A stretch of 64,000 nucleotides of DNA, taken from contig CAADGK010000099.1 in NCBI GenBank assembly GCA_900696515.1, forward strand, positions 1-64,000, read 5' to 3'. The position numbers were made by a program, and so were the translations under genes. Origin of the DNA: an uncultured Nitrosospira sp. Lineage in GTDB: Bacteria > Nitrospirota > Nitrospiria > Nitrospirales > Nitrospiraceae. Below the pieces are notes generated by a model, which did not search any database, was not told the DNA's origin, and saw only the letters and a list, made by a program, of their open reading frames with translations. Below are positions 41,444 through 51,558 of this stretch, one piece after another (position 1 is the first letter of the stretch; each line of letters begins with the position of its first letter).

Positions 41444-42379
41444 ATGGGTTGGTTTCAGCGACTGAGCAGCGGGCTTGGGAAGACGCGGCATGTGGTTCAG
41501 CAATCGCTGGATCGCTTCCTTGGTCGTACTCCCGACCAAGAATTACTGGAAGACCTTGAATCATCGCTGCTGACGGCAGATCTCGGGGCCCGGGTCGTCG
41601 ATCGCTTGATGCGAAAGGTCAATGAGGAATCGCGTGGAGCTGAAGCGCAAACGACGGAGGGACTTCAAGGGGTCCTGAGTCGGGAGCTCTACGGGATCCT
41701 GAAACCCGTGGCGGATGTCACGCTCGACCGTCTCATCACGGAGGGCTCTACGCCGTTTGTCTTCCTGGTCGTCGGTGTGAACGGAGTCGGTAAGACCACC
41801 ACGATCGCCAAAATGGCACAGCGGATAGCGCAGACGGGACGAAGGCCGTTGCTGGTTGCGGGCGACACTTTTCGGGCGGCCGCGATCGAACAGCTGCAAG
41901 TGTGGGGGGATCGCATCGGCGTGGAGGTTGTGCGTCAGCGACATGGCGCTGATCCCGCGGCCGTGGCTTTTGATGGGATCGTCGCGGCAAGGGCGCGCAA
42001 GGTCGACGTGGTGCTGATCGACACCGCGGGACGACTGCACACGAAGTCCAACTTGATGGATGAGTTACGGAAGGTGAAGCGAGTGATCGGGCAGGAGTTG
42101 CCTGGTGCGCCTCATGAAGTGTTGTTGGTGTTGGATGCCACGCTCGGCCAGAACGCCTTGGCTCAGGCGCGTCAATTTCACGAGGCGGTGGGAGTCAGTG
42201 GTCTTGTTCTGACGAAGCTTGATGGAACGGCCCGGGGCGGGATTGTGGTGGCAATCGCCGAGGAGCTGAAGATTCCCATCCGTTTGATCGGTATCGGAGA
42301 AGGTGTCGAGGATCTGCAGGATTTCAATGCCGAGGCCTTTGTCGCGGCATTGTTCGGGCGGATCGAGACTCACACGTAA
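41444..42379 (+). CDS. ftsY: Signal recognition particle receptor FtsY
   Basis: VVGVNGVGKTTTIAKMA; AGDTFRAAAIEQLQVW; VLIDTAGRLHTKSNLMDEL; LTKLDGTARGGI. Confidence 0.96.
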   Translation: MGWFQRLSSGLGKTRHVVQQSLDRFLGRTPDQELLEDLESSLLTADLGARVVDRLMRKVNEESRGAEAQTTEGLQGVLSRELYGILKPVADVTLDRLITEGSTPFVFLVVGVNGVGKTTTIAKMAQRIAQTGRRPLLVAGDTFRAAAIEQLQVWGDRIGVEVVRQRHGADPAAVAFDGIVAARARKVDVVLIDTAGRLHTKSNLMDELRKVKRVIGQELPGAPHEVLLVLDATLGQNALAQARQFHEAVGVSGLVLTKLDGTARGGIVVAIAEELKIPIRLIGIGEGVEDLQDFNAEAFVAALFGRIETHT

Positions 42380-42465
42380 ACCGCGCATTATCTTCTCTCA
42401 CTCCCGTACCCTGTGCTACCCTTGGCTCTAGCAATCGGCGTTTTCCTCATGAACGAGGGAAGATT

Positions 42466-43251
42466 ATGGCCACGCTCCTGATCGTCGACGACGATCAAAT
42501 GAATTGTGACCTCTTGCAGGACTTGTTCAGCCGTCAAGGGTACGATGTCACCTGTGCAACGAGTGGGAGAGAGGGACTCGACCTGTTCCGCTCGATCAAC
42601 CCAAAAGTGACGCTCGTCGATCTTCGTATGCCGGAGATGGATGGATTGACCGTGTTGAAGGAGATCCGGGCCCTCGATCCCCACGCGGCGGTGGTCATTT
42701 TGGGCGGTGGGGCGACTGACGCGCATGAAAATCAGGCACGAGCTCTGCGGGCCACGGATTTCATACGGAAAGGGTTGTCGCTGGACATTCTTGTTGAGGC
42801 GGTGGGGCGGATCTCGCAGCTTCCAAGGCCGGCGATGGCCACGCAGTCGCCACTCACGAACAGGGAGATCGGGGAGCAGCTTGGGGAATCAGTCCTGGTA
42901 TTGGACGACGAACCTCTCGTGTGTGATCTGCTCGTCCAGTTCTTGAGTCTTCGCGGGTACCGCACGCTCGGAGCGAGAAACGGACAGGAGGCGCTCCGGA
43001 TGCTCGATGAGATGCATCCGGATGTCGTTTTGGTCGACATGATCATGCCGGGGATGGCGGGAATCGATGTGCTCCGAGCCCTACGGGCCAGGGAATACCC
43101 TGGCGGCATTATCATTATGACCGGGAGTCATAACGAGGAGCTACTGCAAGAAGCTTGGAGCCTTGGGCCCCATGAACTTCTGGTCAAACCGGTGGACCTT
43201 GACCGTCTTTTGATGGCGATCCAGCTTGTACTCGTCTGCCGCGAGTGTTAA
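42466..43251 (+). CDS. Tandem two-receiver response regulator without output domain
   Basis: Receiver 1 LLIVDDDQMNCDLL...VTLVDLRMPEMDG; receiver 2 VLVLDDEPLVCDLL...VVLVDMIMPGMAG...IIMTGS...LLVKPVD. Confidence 0.9.
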   Translation: MATLLIVDDDQMNCDLLQDLFSRQGYDVTCATSGREGLDLFRSINPKVTLVDLRMPEMDGLTVLKEIRALDPHAAVVILGGGATDAHENQARALRATDFIRKGLSLDILVEAVGRISQLPRPAMATQSPLTNREIGEQLGESVLVLDDEPLVCDLLVQFLSLRGYRTLGARNGQEALRMLDEMHPDVVLVDMIMPGMAGIDVLRALRAREYPGGIIIMTGSHNEELLQEAWSLGPHELLVKPVDLDRLLMAIQLVLVCREC

Positions 43252-45473
43252 AACGCTTCCTGATGCAGGTCAGGACACAAGCGCTTCTTCTCAGCTTCAT
43301 CATCTTGCTATCGGCCGCTGCCACAGAGAGACAGGCTGCGGCAGCGCCCCCATCGGATCAAGAGAGTCCACTCCTCCGTCATCACCTTTCCGTTGAGTTG
43401 ATACCGGGCACGCATGAAATCACGGCGATCGATCGGATTGAATTGGAGATCGAGCCGAACTGCCCCTCTCTCAGCTTCACCCTTGCACCGACGCTGCGTA
43501 TCGAATCGATAAGAATAGGAACCCCGTCTGCTGTAGGCAGGGACGGGACGACTGGTATGCCCGTCCCCTTCGCCCGGATGCGTTCCGGGGAATCGGCCGG
43601 TCAACAGGTGATCGTGACTCTTCCGCGGGATTATAGCCGGAAGATGGTCCTGACCTGGACCTATCGAGGGGCCATCAATGATCCCCCGAAGGAGCCCCGG
43701 CACTTGCGATTTGTGACGCCGAGTGAAACGGCGGGATATATCGGGGAGGAAGGGGTCTACTTGAGCGGGGAAAGCCAATGGTATCCGGACCTTCCCGGGT
43801 CATTCGGGACCTATCGCATGACGGCTCACGTTCCGAAGGGGTGGACGGTCATTGCCTCCGGACGGAAGGAAGGCGAAACGCCGAATGCAGGGAAGGTTGC
43901 CTCGACCTGGTTTGCGCAGGACCGATCGGAGGCCTTCACGCTCGTGGCAAACCATTTTGTGACCAAGACACGAGAGTGGTACAGTAGTACAGGGCAGCGG
44001 ATCGACCTCCGGACCTATTTCTTTCCCGACAATGCCGCGTTGGCGGATGAGTATCTTGACGCGACCGCGCAGTATCTTGAGATCTATGTCAGGATCTTAG
44101 GGGACTACCCCTTTGACGCATTTGCGGTCGTGGAAAATTTCTTTGCCAGCGGGCTTGGAATGCCCTCCTTCACCCTTCTTGGCAGCGGCAGCATCAAGCG
44201 ACACTATGTGCAGCCGTACGCGTTAGGTCACGAAATCGTTCACTCCTGGATCGGGAATTCCGTATTTAACCGCGATGGGTCCGGGAATTGGGTCGAAGGG
44301 CTGACTACCTATCTGGCGAACTATTACTGGCATGAAGTGACTCATGATGCTCGCCAGGCCTGGGAGCAGCGGCGCCTGATGCTGCAGGGTTACAATCTCT
44401 ATGTCAAGGAGGAGGAGGATTATCCGGTCTCCCATTTCTTGAGAAAACACGACGAGAAGGATAATGCCATCGGGTACCAAAAGTCGGCGTTTGTGTTTCA
44501 TCTGCTTCGGCAGGAAATCGGAGATGAGCCGTTTTGGCGTGGGCTCAAGACGTTCATCAGGGAATATCGCAATGAGCCGGCGGATTGGGTGGCGATCGAA
44601 AAAGTGTTTTCTCGGGAAAGCGATCGGAACCTCCGATGGTTTTTTGAACAATGGGTCGAGCAATCCGGCGCCCCGATCATCGCCTTGGGGGACGTTCGTG
44701 CGCGCAAGGTGACGGGAGACAGCGGTAAGGATGCCTGGCTGCTCACGGTCCAGGTTCGTCAGAATGAGGGCCCCTTTCGGCTGGCGGTCCCCATCCGCAT
44801 CATCATGAAGGAATCGACCGAAAGCCGGTCGGTCCGGCTCAGCCTCTCGCAGGCGAGTGTCGCTCAATTTGTCCTTCCCGATCAACCGTTACAGGTTGAG
44901 CTGGATCCTGATCTACTGACGTTTCGGCGGTTGGCGCGGCATCAATTGCCGCCGATGCTGAACGGCTATGTCACGGATCCGCACAAGGCCGTCCTGAGGG
45001 CGTTCGGAGATCCTGCCTCTCCGTTGCAACAGATTGTCTCGCGCATCGCCGATCACGAGCTGCCGGATTCCAAACGTGCAACCGGGATCGTGTCGGAGGC
45101 GTCGTCGCTTCCTCAAGAAGGGTCGGTTCTGGTTCTGACCGGGGCGGGTCGGCCTCAGAGCGTCGACAAGCTCGTGCGCGACTCTTGTGGAGACCGGGTT
45201 GATCTCAAAGAGACCGGCTTCCAGATCGACGGCCAGGCGTACGATGGACCAACGATGGCCGTCCTTTTTTCCTGTCATCGAGCACAGGTGCCGGGGAGCG
45301 TCATCACCGTTCTCTATGGCGTCACCTCAGGGGCGGTAGAAAAACTGTCGCGCTTTCTGTTCTATTATGGGTGGCACAGTTATGTGCTTTTTCAGGATGG
45401 GGCTGTCACGAAACGCGGTCTCTGGCATGGAACGCCGGAAATGAAGGAGGTAGGAGTTGATGCGACGTCGTAG
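43245..45473 (+). CDS. M1-family (gluzincin) aminopeptidase-like protein, secreted
   Basis: GHEIVHSWIGNSVFNRDGSGNWVEGLTTYLANYYWHE (HExxH...E); N-terminal hydrophobic segment. Confidence 0.88.
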   Translation: MLKRFLMQVRTQALLLSFIILLSAAATERQAAAAPPSDQESPLLRHHLSVELIPGTHEITAIDRIELEIEPNCPSLSFTLAPTLRIESIRIGTPSAVGRDGTTGMPVPFARMRSGESAGQQVIVTLPRDYSRKMVLTWTYRGAINDPPKEPRHLRFVTPSETAGYIGEEGVYLSGESQWYPDLPGSFGTYRMTAHVPKGWTVIASGRKEGETPNAGKVASTWFAQDRSEAFTLVANHFVTKTREWYSSTGQRIDLRTYFFPDNAALADEYLDATAQYLEIYVRILGDYPFDAFAVVENFFASGLGMPSFTLLGSGSIKRHYVQPYALGHEIVHSWIGNSVFNRDGSGNWVEGLTTYLANYYWHEVTHDARQAWEQRRLMLQGYNLYVKEEEDYPVSHFLRKHDEKDNAIGYQKSAFVFHLLRQEIGDEPFWRGLKTFIREYRNEPADWVAIEKVFSRESDRNLRWFFEQWVEQSGAPIIALGDVRARKVTGDSGKDAWLLTVQVRQNEGPFRLAVPIRIIMKESTESRSVRLSLSQASVAQFVLPDQPLQVELDPDLLTFRRLARHQLPPMLNGYVTDPHKAVLRAFGDPASPLQQIVSRIADHELPDSKRATGIVSEASSLPQEGSVLVLTGAGRPQSVDKLVRDSCGDRVDLKETGFQIDGQAYDGPTMAVLFSCHRAQVPGSVITVLYGVTSGAVEKLSRFLFYYGWHSYVLFQDGAVTKRGLWHGTPEMKEVGVDATS

Positions 45474-46584
45474 TATCGCGCACCCGGGTGTGTGGGGAAT
45501 CTGTATGGTGATGGGGGTATCACCCTTCGTATCGGCCGGTGATCAGTCTCAAGCCCCGGTTCTTCAGATCGCCTCCGGCGAGCGGCATCTCGCAAATATT
45601 CGGCAGCTGACGGTCGGACGCCAAAACGCCGAAGCCTATTTCTCCTTTGACGGGACAAAACTGATCTTTCAATCGACCAACAAGTGGCCGGACGACTCGC
45701 CGGGGAACACGCGGAAACCCGCGGACGGCGGACTGGGCTGTTATCAGATGTACGTGTTGGACCTGGACAGTGACAGGGTGCGTCTCGTCAGCACCGGGAA
45801 AGGGGCCACGACGTGCGGGTATTTTTTCCCGGGAGATCGGCGGGTACTGTATTCCTCAACGCATGCCGCTGGGAACGAGTGTCCGCCAAAGCCGAAACGG
45901 GACGGCGCCTATCGCTGGGCACTGGACGACTACGATGTCTATTCCGTTCGACTTGATGGACAGCAGCTGCAACGGTTGACCTCTTCATCGGGGTATGATG
46001 CAGAGGCGACGATCTCGCCGGATGGGAAAACCATCGTGTGGACCTCCGTCAAGGACGGAGATCTCGATCTCTATACGATGAATCTGGACGGCACGCAGGT
46101 GCGCCGGTTGACGAACGATGTGGGATACGACGGAGGCGCATTTTTTTCTCCGGACAGCACGAGGATCGTCTATCGCGCGGCCCATCCAAGCGATCCCGCC
46201 GAAGTAGCCAAGTACCAGGACCTGCTGGCTCAACGCCTGGTCGAACCGGGCCAACTTGAAATCTTTGTGATTAATGCCGACGGTTCGAACAAACGGCAGG
46301 TTACATCGAACGGCGCGTCGAATTTTTCCCCATACTTTCACCCTGATGGCAAGCGCATCATCTTTTCCTCCAACCTCGAGACGAGAGGAGAAGGCGGTCG
46401 CCCCAGCTTCCATTTGTACCTCGCGGGTGACGACGGGACGGGCGTCGAACGTCTCACCACCGAAGGGCACTTCAATAGCTTTCCCATGTTTTCGCCGGAC
46501 GGGAAACGGCTCGTGTGGGTCTCCGATCGACACGCGACAACACCGGGTGAGTTCAACGTGTTTCTCGCCGATTGGGTTCCATAG
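45457..46584 (+). CDS. TolB-like PD40 beta-propeller protein
   Basis: Repeated FSFDGTKLIFQS / ISPDGKTIVWTS / FSPDSTRIVYRA / FSPDGKRLVWVS motifs; signal-like N-terminus. Confidence 0.85.
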   Translation: MMRRRSIAHPGVWGICMVMGVSPFVSAGDQSQAPVLQIASGERHLANIRQLTVGRQNAEAYFSFDGTKLIFQSTNKWPDDSPGNTRKPADGGLGCYQMYVLDLDSDRVRLVSTGKGATTCGYFFPGDRRVLYSSTHAAGNECPPKPKRDGAYRWALDDYDVYSVRLDGQQLQRLTSSSGYDAEATISPDGKTIVWTSVKDGDLDLYTMNLDGTQVRRLTNDVGYDGGAFFSPDSTRIVYRAAHPSDPAEVAKYQDLLAQRLVEPGQLEIFVINADGSNKRQVTSNGASNFSPYFHPDGKRIIFSSNLETRGEGGRPSFHLYLAGDDGTGVERLTTEGHFNSFPMFSPDGKRLVWVSDRHATTPGEFNVFLADWVP

Positions 46585-46659
46585 GCCGCGGCGAGCAGTA
46601 CTGGGCGAGCGGTCGAGAGTTTCAGGATTTCACAGCCTCCGGTTCCAGTCGCAGCTCTC

Positions 46660-47751
46660 ATGAGCGTCCCGTCGCAATCACCCAATCCTACGGCTGCCGT
46701 ATTCGGCCAAGTTGTTTGTTCCTGCCTGGCCGTGGGTATCAGCCTGTTCGGGCTGGCCCGGTTTGATCTTCCGATCACCAAGTATGTCCGTTCGGTGACG
46801 GTTCATCTCCCCTGGGATCAACTGACCGTTCCATGGATGGCGTTGACCAGCAACCTGGGAGACTGGATCGGCCAAGGGTGGCATCTGGCGTTGTTCAGCC
46901 TATTCCTTCTTGCCATTGCCTGGGTTCTTGAAAAGCCGAATATCACGGCCGCGGCCGTTCAGACGTTGATCGCCCACGGTATCGCGGCGTTGTTGGCCAA
47001 TGTGCTGAAACATCTCATCGGCAGGCCTCGCCCAAAATTCGTGCACTCAGGGGACTGGCAGGCCGGTGTCTCCTGGGTCTCCGGCCTCGACTCCTTTCCG
47101 TCCGGCCATAGTACGGCGAGTTTTGCCATCGCGACGGTGCTGGCGAAGCGATTTCCTGCGGCGAGTCCACTCTGCCTGGCGATTGCCCTGTTTGTCGGAA
47201 TCAGCCGTGTGCTCCGGGGATCGCATTTCCTGACTGATGTGATAGGAGGGGCCATTATTGGAATCCTCAGTGGTTCTGTCGCGGCGGCTCCCTTACGGCA
47301 ATGGCGCACATCATTGCGGGATGGAATCCACTATGCCGCGATCGCTGCCACGAGTGTGCTTGGTGGGCTCTGGACCTTGTCGCACCGGATGGAAGACGGA
47401 ATGATCGGGGTTGTCTTGCTGTCGGTGGGGATTATCGCTATTGCTGCGGGGATCTGGAGCAGGAAAAACTATTGGCTACGCGGTAACTGGTCTGACCAAG
47501 CTTCATCACCGGGGAGGGGGTCCATCCTGCTCATGGCCTTCGGGGCTGCTGCCATGACGACCTCCCTGCTCGTGGTTGCATCGGCAGGCTGCGTCTGTGC
47601 AGCAACCTGGTTTCGGGATGACACGTGCTCTCATGGCCCAATTGAGCAGGCCACACAAGGGGTGTATCTACGAGAAGGGATCATCCTCGGGAGTCTTTCG
47701 CTTGCCCTGGCGATTCTTGCGGGTGCGCGAGGCATCCTGCCGTTTTGGTAA
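46660..47751 (+). CDS. PAP2-family phosphatase, polytopic membrane protein
   Basis: KHLIGRPRPK...FPSGHSTASFAIA...SRVLRGSHFLTDVIGG (KxxxxxxRP / PSGH / SRxxxxxHxxxD). Confidence 0.9.
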   Translation: MSVPSQSPNPTAAVFGQVVCSCLAVGISLFGLARFDLPITKYVRSVTVHLPWDQLTVPWMALTSNLGDWIGQGWHLALFSLFLLAIAWVLEKPNITAAAVQTLIAHGIAALLANVLKHLIGRPRPKFVHSGDWQAGVSWVSGLDSFPSGHSTASFAIATVLAKRFPAASPLCLAIALFVGISRVLRGSHFLTDVIGGAIIGILSGSVAAAPLRQWRTSLRDGIHYAAIAATSVLGGLWTLSHRMEDGMIGVVLLSVGIIAIAAGIWSRKNYWLRGNWSDQASSPGRGSILLMAFGAAAMTTSLLVVASAGCVCAATWFRDDTCSHGPIEQATQGVYLREGIILGSLSLALAILAGARGILPFW

Positions 47752-47834
47752 TCCTTTCCTCGAATGCTCATCATCCGGGCGATACATCAGGAGAAATTGC
47801 GAGTGAATCGTAGACGTGTAAATCCGACAAAAGG

Positions 47835-49589
47835 CTAATGGCCCGACGTCTTGGATGGTTGAGAGGGAGCGCCATCGACTCCCTGAGGTGCGGCGACGAC
47901 GGGCTGATTGCTGAGCAAAAGAAAGCCATATCGTTTGAGGATGGGCTGAAACCCTGCCGCTTCTTTTGGCAAGGTATCTCGCAGGTATTCCGGCAACAGA
48001 ATCATGATAGGCCCGTCTTTGCTGAGAGCGGTGCGCAAGCGGTCAAGCTCATTGGATGGGATGAAACTCAAGGTCCGTCGCGCATAGAAGGCGAAGGATG
48101 GGCGTGTGATGCCGAACGCGATGAGTTGGTCCCGTGATTCGAGATTCAACCCGGCGGCATAAGCCAGCTCTTGGGGCGGCGCAATGGCATAACGGTTGAG
48201 TCCCGGCACGACGGTGAGGAGGGCAACAAGAAAGACACTTGCCAAGGCGCCTCCGGCCGCGCCGAATGCAAGTCCACGCTTCTCATCATTCAGTCCGAAA
48301 TATCCGACCAAGCCCATGGCAACCACCACGATCATCGAGCACACGTAGGGGGCAGGACCGAGGTCGAACTGGGTGGCGAGGGGAAACTCTTTCACCATTT
48401 TCCCGGAGAATTGCTGGAATAAGGCAGGCCCACCAGCCAATCCGATTGCGAGGAGATACCCGATGCCCATCAACGCATGAATGGAGGCGCGCAAACCCTT
48501 CGTGAGCGGATCCTGTAATCCTTGGGTCCAGTAGGAAGCAGCGAGGACCGCACAGGCGGGAAACAGCGGGCCGATGTAATGGGGCAATCGAGTGGATGAG
48601 AGGCTAAAGAAGATGAATACCCCGACAATCCAGAACCCCATAAACCAATCGAGTTCGTCGTCAGAAACCGATTCGGCCGGTGCATGGGGATTACTCGGCT
48701 GCGTACGGAATGCGTGCCAACTCATGTAGGCACGATAGAGTCCGGCGGGCAGGAAGCTACTCCAGGGATAAAACCCGAGCAGCAACACGGGAAAGTAGAA
48801 CCACCAGCCCACTCCATGCCCCTCCATCGGGGCGAGAAAGCGTCCCACTGTATGGACCTGTGCTTGCGAGGAGTAGGCATCGCCGTGGATCAGGAACATC
48901 GCGGCATACCAAGGCCCGGCCAGGATGAAAAACAACAGCGTGCCGGCCAGGGGAGTGCCTCGTTCCCAAAAGAGCCGCCATCGCCTCGTGGCGAGCAGGT
49001 AGAGAAGCACCGTGATCAGTGGAACCGCAAATCCTACCGGTCCCTTCGTCAAGGTGGCCAAGGCCATGCCCACATAAAATCCCCAGATCCAGTGTCGACC
49101 TGAGCCAGGTTCGTGAAGGCCGAGCCAAAAGCTATAGAGCGACAGTGTGGTGAAAAAGATCAAGACGCTGTCGGTGATGGCCATACGACCGAGCGCCAAG
49201 ACTTCGATGTTCAGCAACAACATGAGGGCACCGTACAATCCGACCGTGGGCCCACGAAGTCGGGTGAGAAACAGATAGTGCATCACGATCAAGGCGACGC
49301 CGAACAGCGCGGATGGGAATCGGGCTGCAAATTCATTCACTCCGAAGGCGTGATACGACATCGTCATCAGCCAATAGAGGAACACCGGTTTGGCGACGCG
49401 GAGTTCTCCGTTGAAGGTGGGGGTGACCAAATCACCGGACGCGAACATTTCGCGGCCGGCTTCGGCATTGCGTCCCTCATCACGATCGGTTAAGCCCATG
49501 CTCCCGAGGCCGATGAAAAACAGCAGAGTGGACAGGAGAAACAGCAGGAGCAGGTGTATGGGAGGAGGTGCGATCCGATCCATCGTCAC
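47835..49589 (-). CDS. GT83/ArnT-like membrane glycosyltransferase
   Basis: GLTDRDEGRNAEAGREMFASGDLVTPTFNGELRVAKPVFLYWLM; multiple TM segments. Confidence 0.88.
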   Translation of the reverse strand: MTMDRIAPPPIHLLLLFLLSTLLFFIGLGSMGLTDRDEGRNAEAGREMFASGDLVTPTFNGELRVAKPVFLYWLMTMSYHAFGVNEFAARFPSALFGVALIVMHYLFLTRLRGPTVGLYGALMLLLNIEVLALGRMAITDSVLIFFTTLSLYSFWLGLHEPGSGRHWIWGFYVGMALATLTKGPVGFAVPLITVLLYLLATRRWRLFWERGTPLAGTLLFFILAGPWYAAMFLIHGDAYSSQAQVHTVGRFLAPMEGHGVGWWFYFPVLLLGFYPWSSFLPAGLYRAYMSWHAFRTQPSNPHAPAESVSDDELDWFMGFWIVGVFIFFSLSSTRLPHYIGPLFPACAVLAASYWTQGLQDPLTKGLRASIHALMGIGYLLAIGLAGGPALFQQFSGKMVKEFPLATQFDLGPAPYVCSMIVVVAMGLVGYFGLNDEKRGLAFGAAGGALASVFLVALLTVVPGLNRYAIAPPQELAYAAGLNLESRDQLIAFGITRPSFAFYARRTLSFIPSNELDRLRTALSKDGPIMILLPEYLRDTLPKEAAGFQPILKRYGFLLLSNQPVVAAPQGVDGAPSQPSKTSGH

Positions 49590-49647
49590 GGTCGTCGTTA
49601 CCAGTGGGTCTTGAGAGGCGTCAACACGTGGACTGTCTCCCTATCTC

Positions 49648-49938
49648 TCATGTCTGCGATGGAGACTGGCTCTTGGCTTGGTCGGCGCGATGAATGAGGA
49701 CGAGATTCCGCACGTAGACGACTGAGCCGATGGCCTGCCCGGAAATAAATACCGGGTCCATTCGGTAGATGGCGTACGTGAGCGTAATCAACCCTCCGAT
49801 AAGACTCATGTACCAGAATGAAACGGGCACACGGCTCTCTGCGGTTCGCTCGGACGCGATCCATTGCACGACCCAACGGCCGAAAAACAGAGCTTGCCCG
49901 AAGAAACCGATCCCGAGCCAGATGGTTTCAGTGGTCAT
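49648..49938 (-). CDS. Stand-alone LAB_N (lipid-A-disaccharide synthase N-terminal-like) membrane protein
   Basis: GFFGQALFFGRWVVQWIASERTAESRVPVSFWYMSLIGGLITLTYAIYRMDPVFISGQ. Confidence 0.88.
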   Translation of the reverse strand: MTTETIWLGIGFFGQALFFGRWVVQWIASERTAESRVPVSFWYMSLIGGLITLTYAIYRMDPVFISGQAIGSVVYVRNLVLIHRADQAKSQSPSQT

Positions 49939-50746
49939 GAGGCGTTTGGAGGGAGATGCTCATGGTCTGTTCTTGCAGCAGCGTTTTGAGTTTGGCGGGG
50001 TTGGGTTGCTGGTTACGGAATTTGTACTGGATCACACGCTGTTGCATCCACCGCACCGCGATCAGGTCGTACAACGATTTGAATAACCGATTGCCCATTC
50101 CATATTTCGACACTCCATGGATGCGGGGATAGTGGCGAACGGGTACTTCGGTGACCGTGAATCCATGCATCAAGGCGAGGGCCGGGAAAAATCGATGCAT
50201 GCCCTCAAAAAGCCTGATTCGCTCCAACACGGGACGGCGAAACACCTTCAGGGGACAGCCGGTATCATGGACCCCGTCGTGAGTGAACGCATTTCGCACA
50301 CGGTTCGCGATCCGAGAGGAGAGCATCTTTACAAAACCGTCCTGTCGCTGTTGTCGCCAGCCACACACCACGTCGTGCGTTGCGGTATGCGGAAGCAATT
50401 TGAGGATATCGTCGCTGTCCTGTTGGAGATCGCCGTCGATCTGAACGATGATCTCGCCGGACGACTGATGAAAGCCGGCCTCCAGGGCACAGGTCTTGCC
50501 GTAATTACGGTCGAAGTGAAAGACACGAACCCGGTGGTCTTCCTTGGCCAATCGGTCCAATTCCTCACTACTGCCGTCGCTGCTTCCGTCGTCAACGAAA
50601 ATAATTTCGTAAGGACGAGAGCGCGAGGGTTCGTACGAATCCATGACTTTCGTCAGATTGGCCATGAGAGGGGACAAATTTTCCCGTTCATCCTTGATCG
50701 GGATGATGACAGAGGCCCAAATGGATGGCGAGGTCATAGTCCGCAC
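49928..50746 (-). CDS. Family 2 glycosyltransferase (DPM1-like)
   Basis: SVIIPIKDERENLSPL; IIFVDDGSSDGSSEEL; VQIDGDLQQDSDDI; DTGCPLKVFRR. Confidence 0.92.
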   Translation of the reverse strand: MRTMTSPSIWASVIIPIKDERENLSPLMANLTKVMDSYEPSRSRPYEIIFVDDGSSDGSSEELDRLAKEDHRVRVFHFDRNYGKTCALEAGFHQSSGEIIVQIDGDLQQDSDDILKLLPHTATHDVVCGWRQQRQDGFVKMLSSRIANRVRNAFTHDGVHDTGCPLKVFRRPVLERIRLFEGMHRFFPALALMHGFTVTEVPVRHYPRIHGVSKYGMGNRLFKSLYDLIAVRWMQQRVIQYKFRNQQPNPAKLKTLLQEQTMSISLQTPHDH

Positions 50747-50850
50747 AAACTGGAGAAGGTGAAAATTTTACCGGACGGAGCATTCTAGCGGAAGGGGAAA
50801 GGGGGGTCAAACACTGGACGGGAATGATCAGAGGATGTGACCGGATGGGG

Positions 50851-51414
50851 TCATGTACCGGGAGGCACGATCGTGAAGCGAAGAGTGCCCATCAGGCTCA
50901 TCTCGTTGATCTGTTCACCGGTATGGATTTCAACTTTGTACCGTCCGGGCTTCCATCCTCCGCCGGGCGGTGGCAGTCTGAGGTAGCCGCTTTCATCTTC
51001 CAAGGCGATGTGCATGGCGTCCTCGCTCACAATGGTCTCCGGCGGGAGGTCTGCCACCCGTTCAGGCAGGCAACGACCGAACACCGTGAAGGCTTGATAG
51101 TGCTGGTGAAGGGCGAAAACAATCACAATGGCGTCCACATTCGCAGGGAATTGTTCCGTCGGGTTGATCGGCACGATCTCATGAGTGCGCTGGAAACCCA
51201 ACCGCTCCTCAAAATCCTCCGCCAGGCTGATCGAACGAAACAAACCCTGGGGAGGGGCATCAAAATCATAGCTCGTGGCGTCCTCTGTGCGGTTCTGGAA
51301 CTCGGAGATCGGCACATTTTCCGTGAGGGGGAGGTCTTCACCCCGCGCAGCCGCGCTCCAATGGAAGGCTACCAGCATCACGATGGCGGCAGCAGTTGAT
51401 CGGTCGATGACCAT
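50851..51414 (-). CDS. Secreted hypothetical protein
   Basis: Signal-peptide-like MVIDRSTAAAIVMLVAFHWSAAARG; single long ORF upstream of the GT2 gene on the same strand. Confidence 0.6.
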   Translation of the reverse strand: MVIDRSTAAAIVMLVAFHWSAAARGEDLPLTENVPISEFQNRTEDATSYDFDAPPQGLFRSISLAEDFEERLGFQRTHEIVPINPTEQFPANVDAIVIVFALHQHYQAFTVFGRCLPERVADLPPETIVSEDAMHIALEDESGYLRLPPPGGGWKPGRYKVEIHTGEQINEMSLMGTLRFTIVPPGT

Positions 51415-51558
51415 GCCTGTCTGCTACACCCCAAGCCGTCGTACTGTCAAGAAAACACGAAATGAGCAGCCCATTGCGGCGATTTCCAGCCATCTGTTAG
51501 GATTTCGGCCACGCTTCGTCCGCTGGCCCGAGAACATTCATGATGGTGATGGAACGAT

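Noticed and set aside
50117-50788. 223-aa plus-strand ORF antisense to the GT2 gene
   Set aside because: The GT2 frame on the minus strand has clear family motifs; the antisense ORF has none and no RBS.
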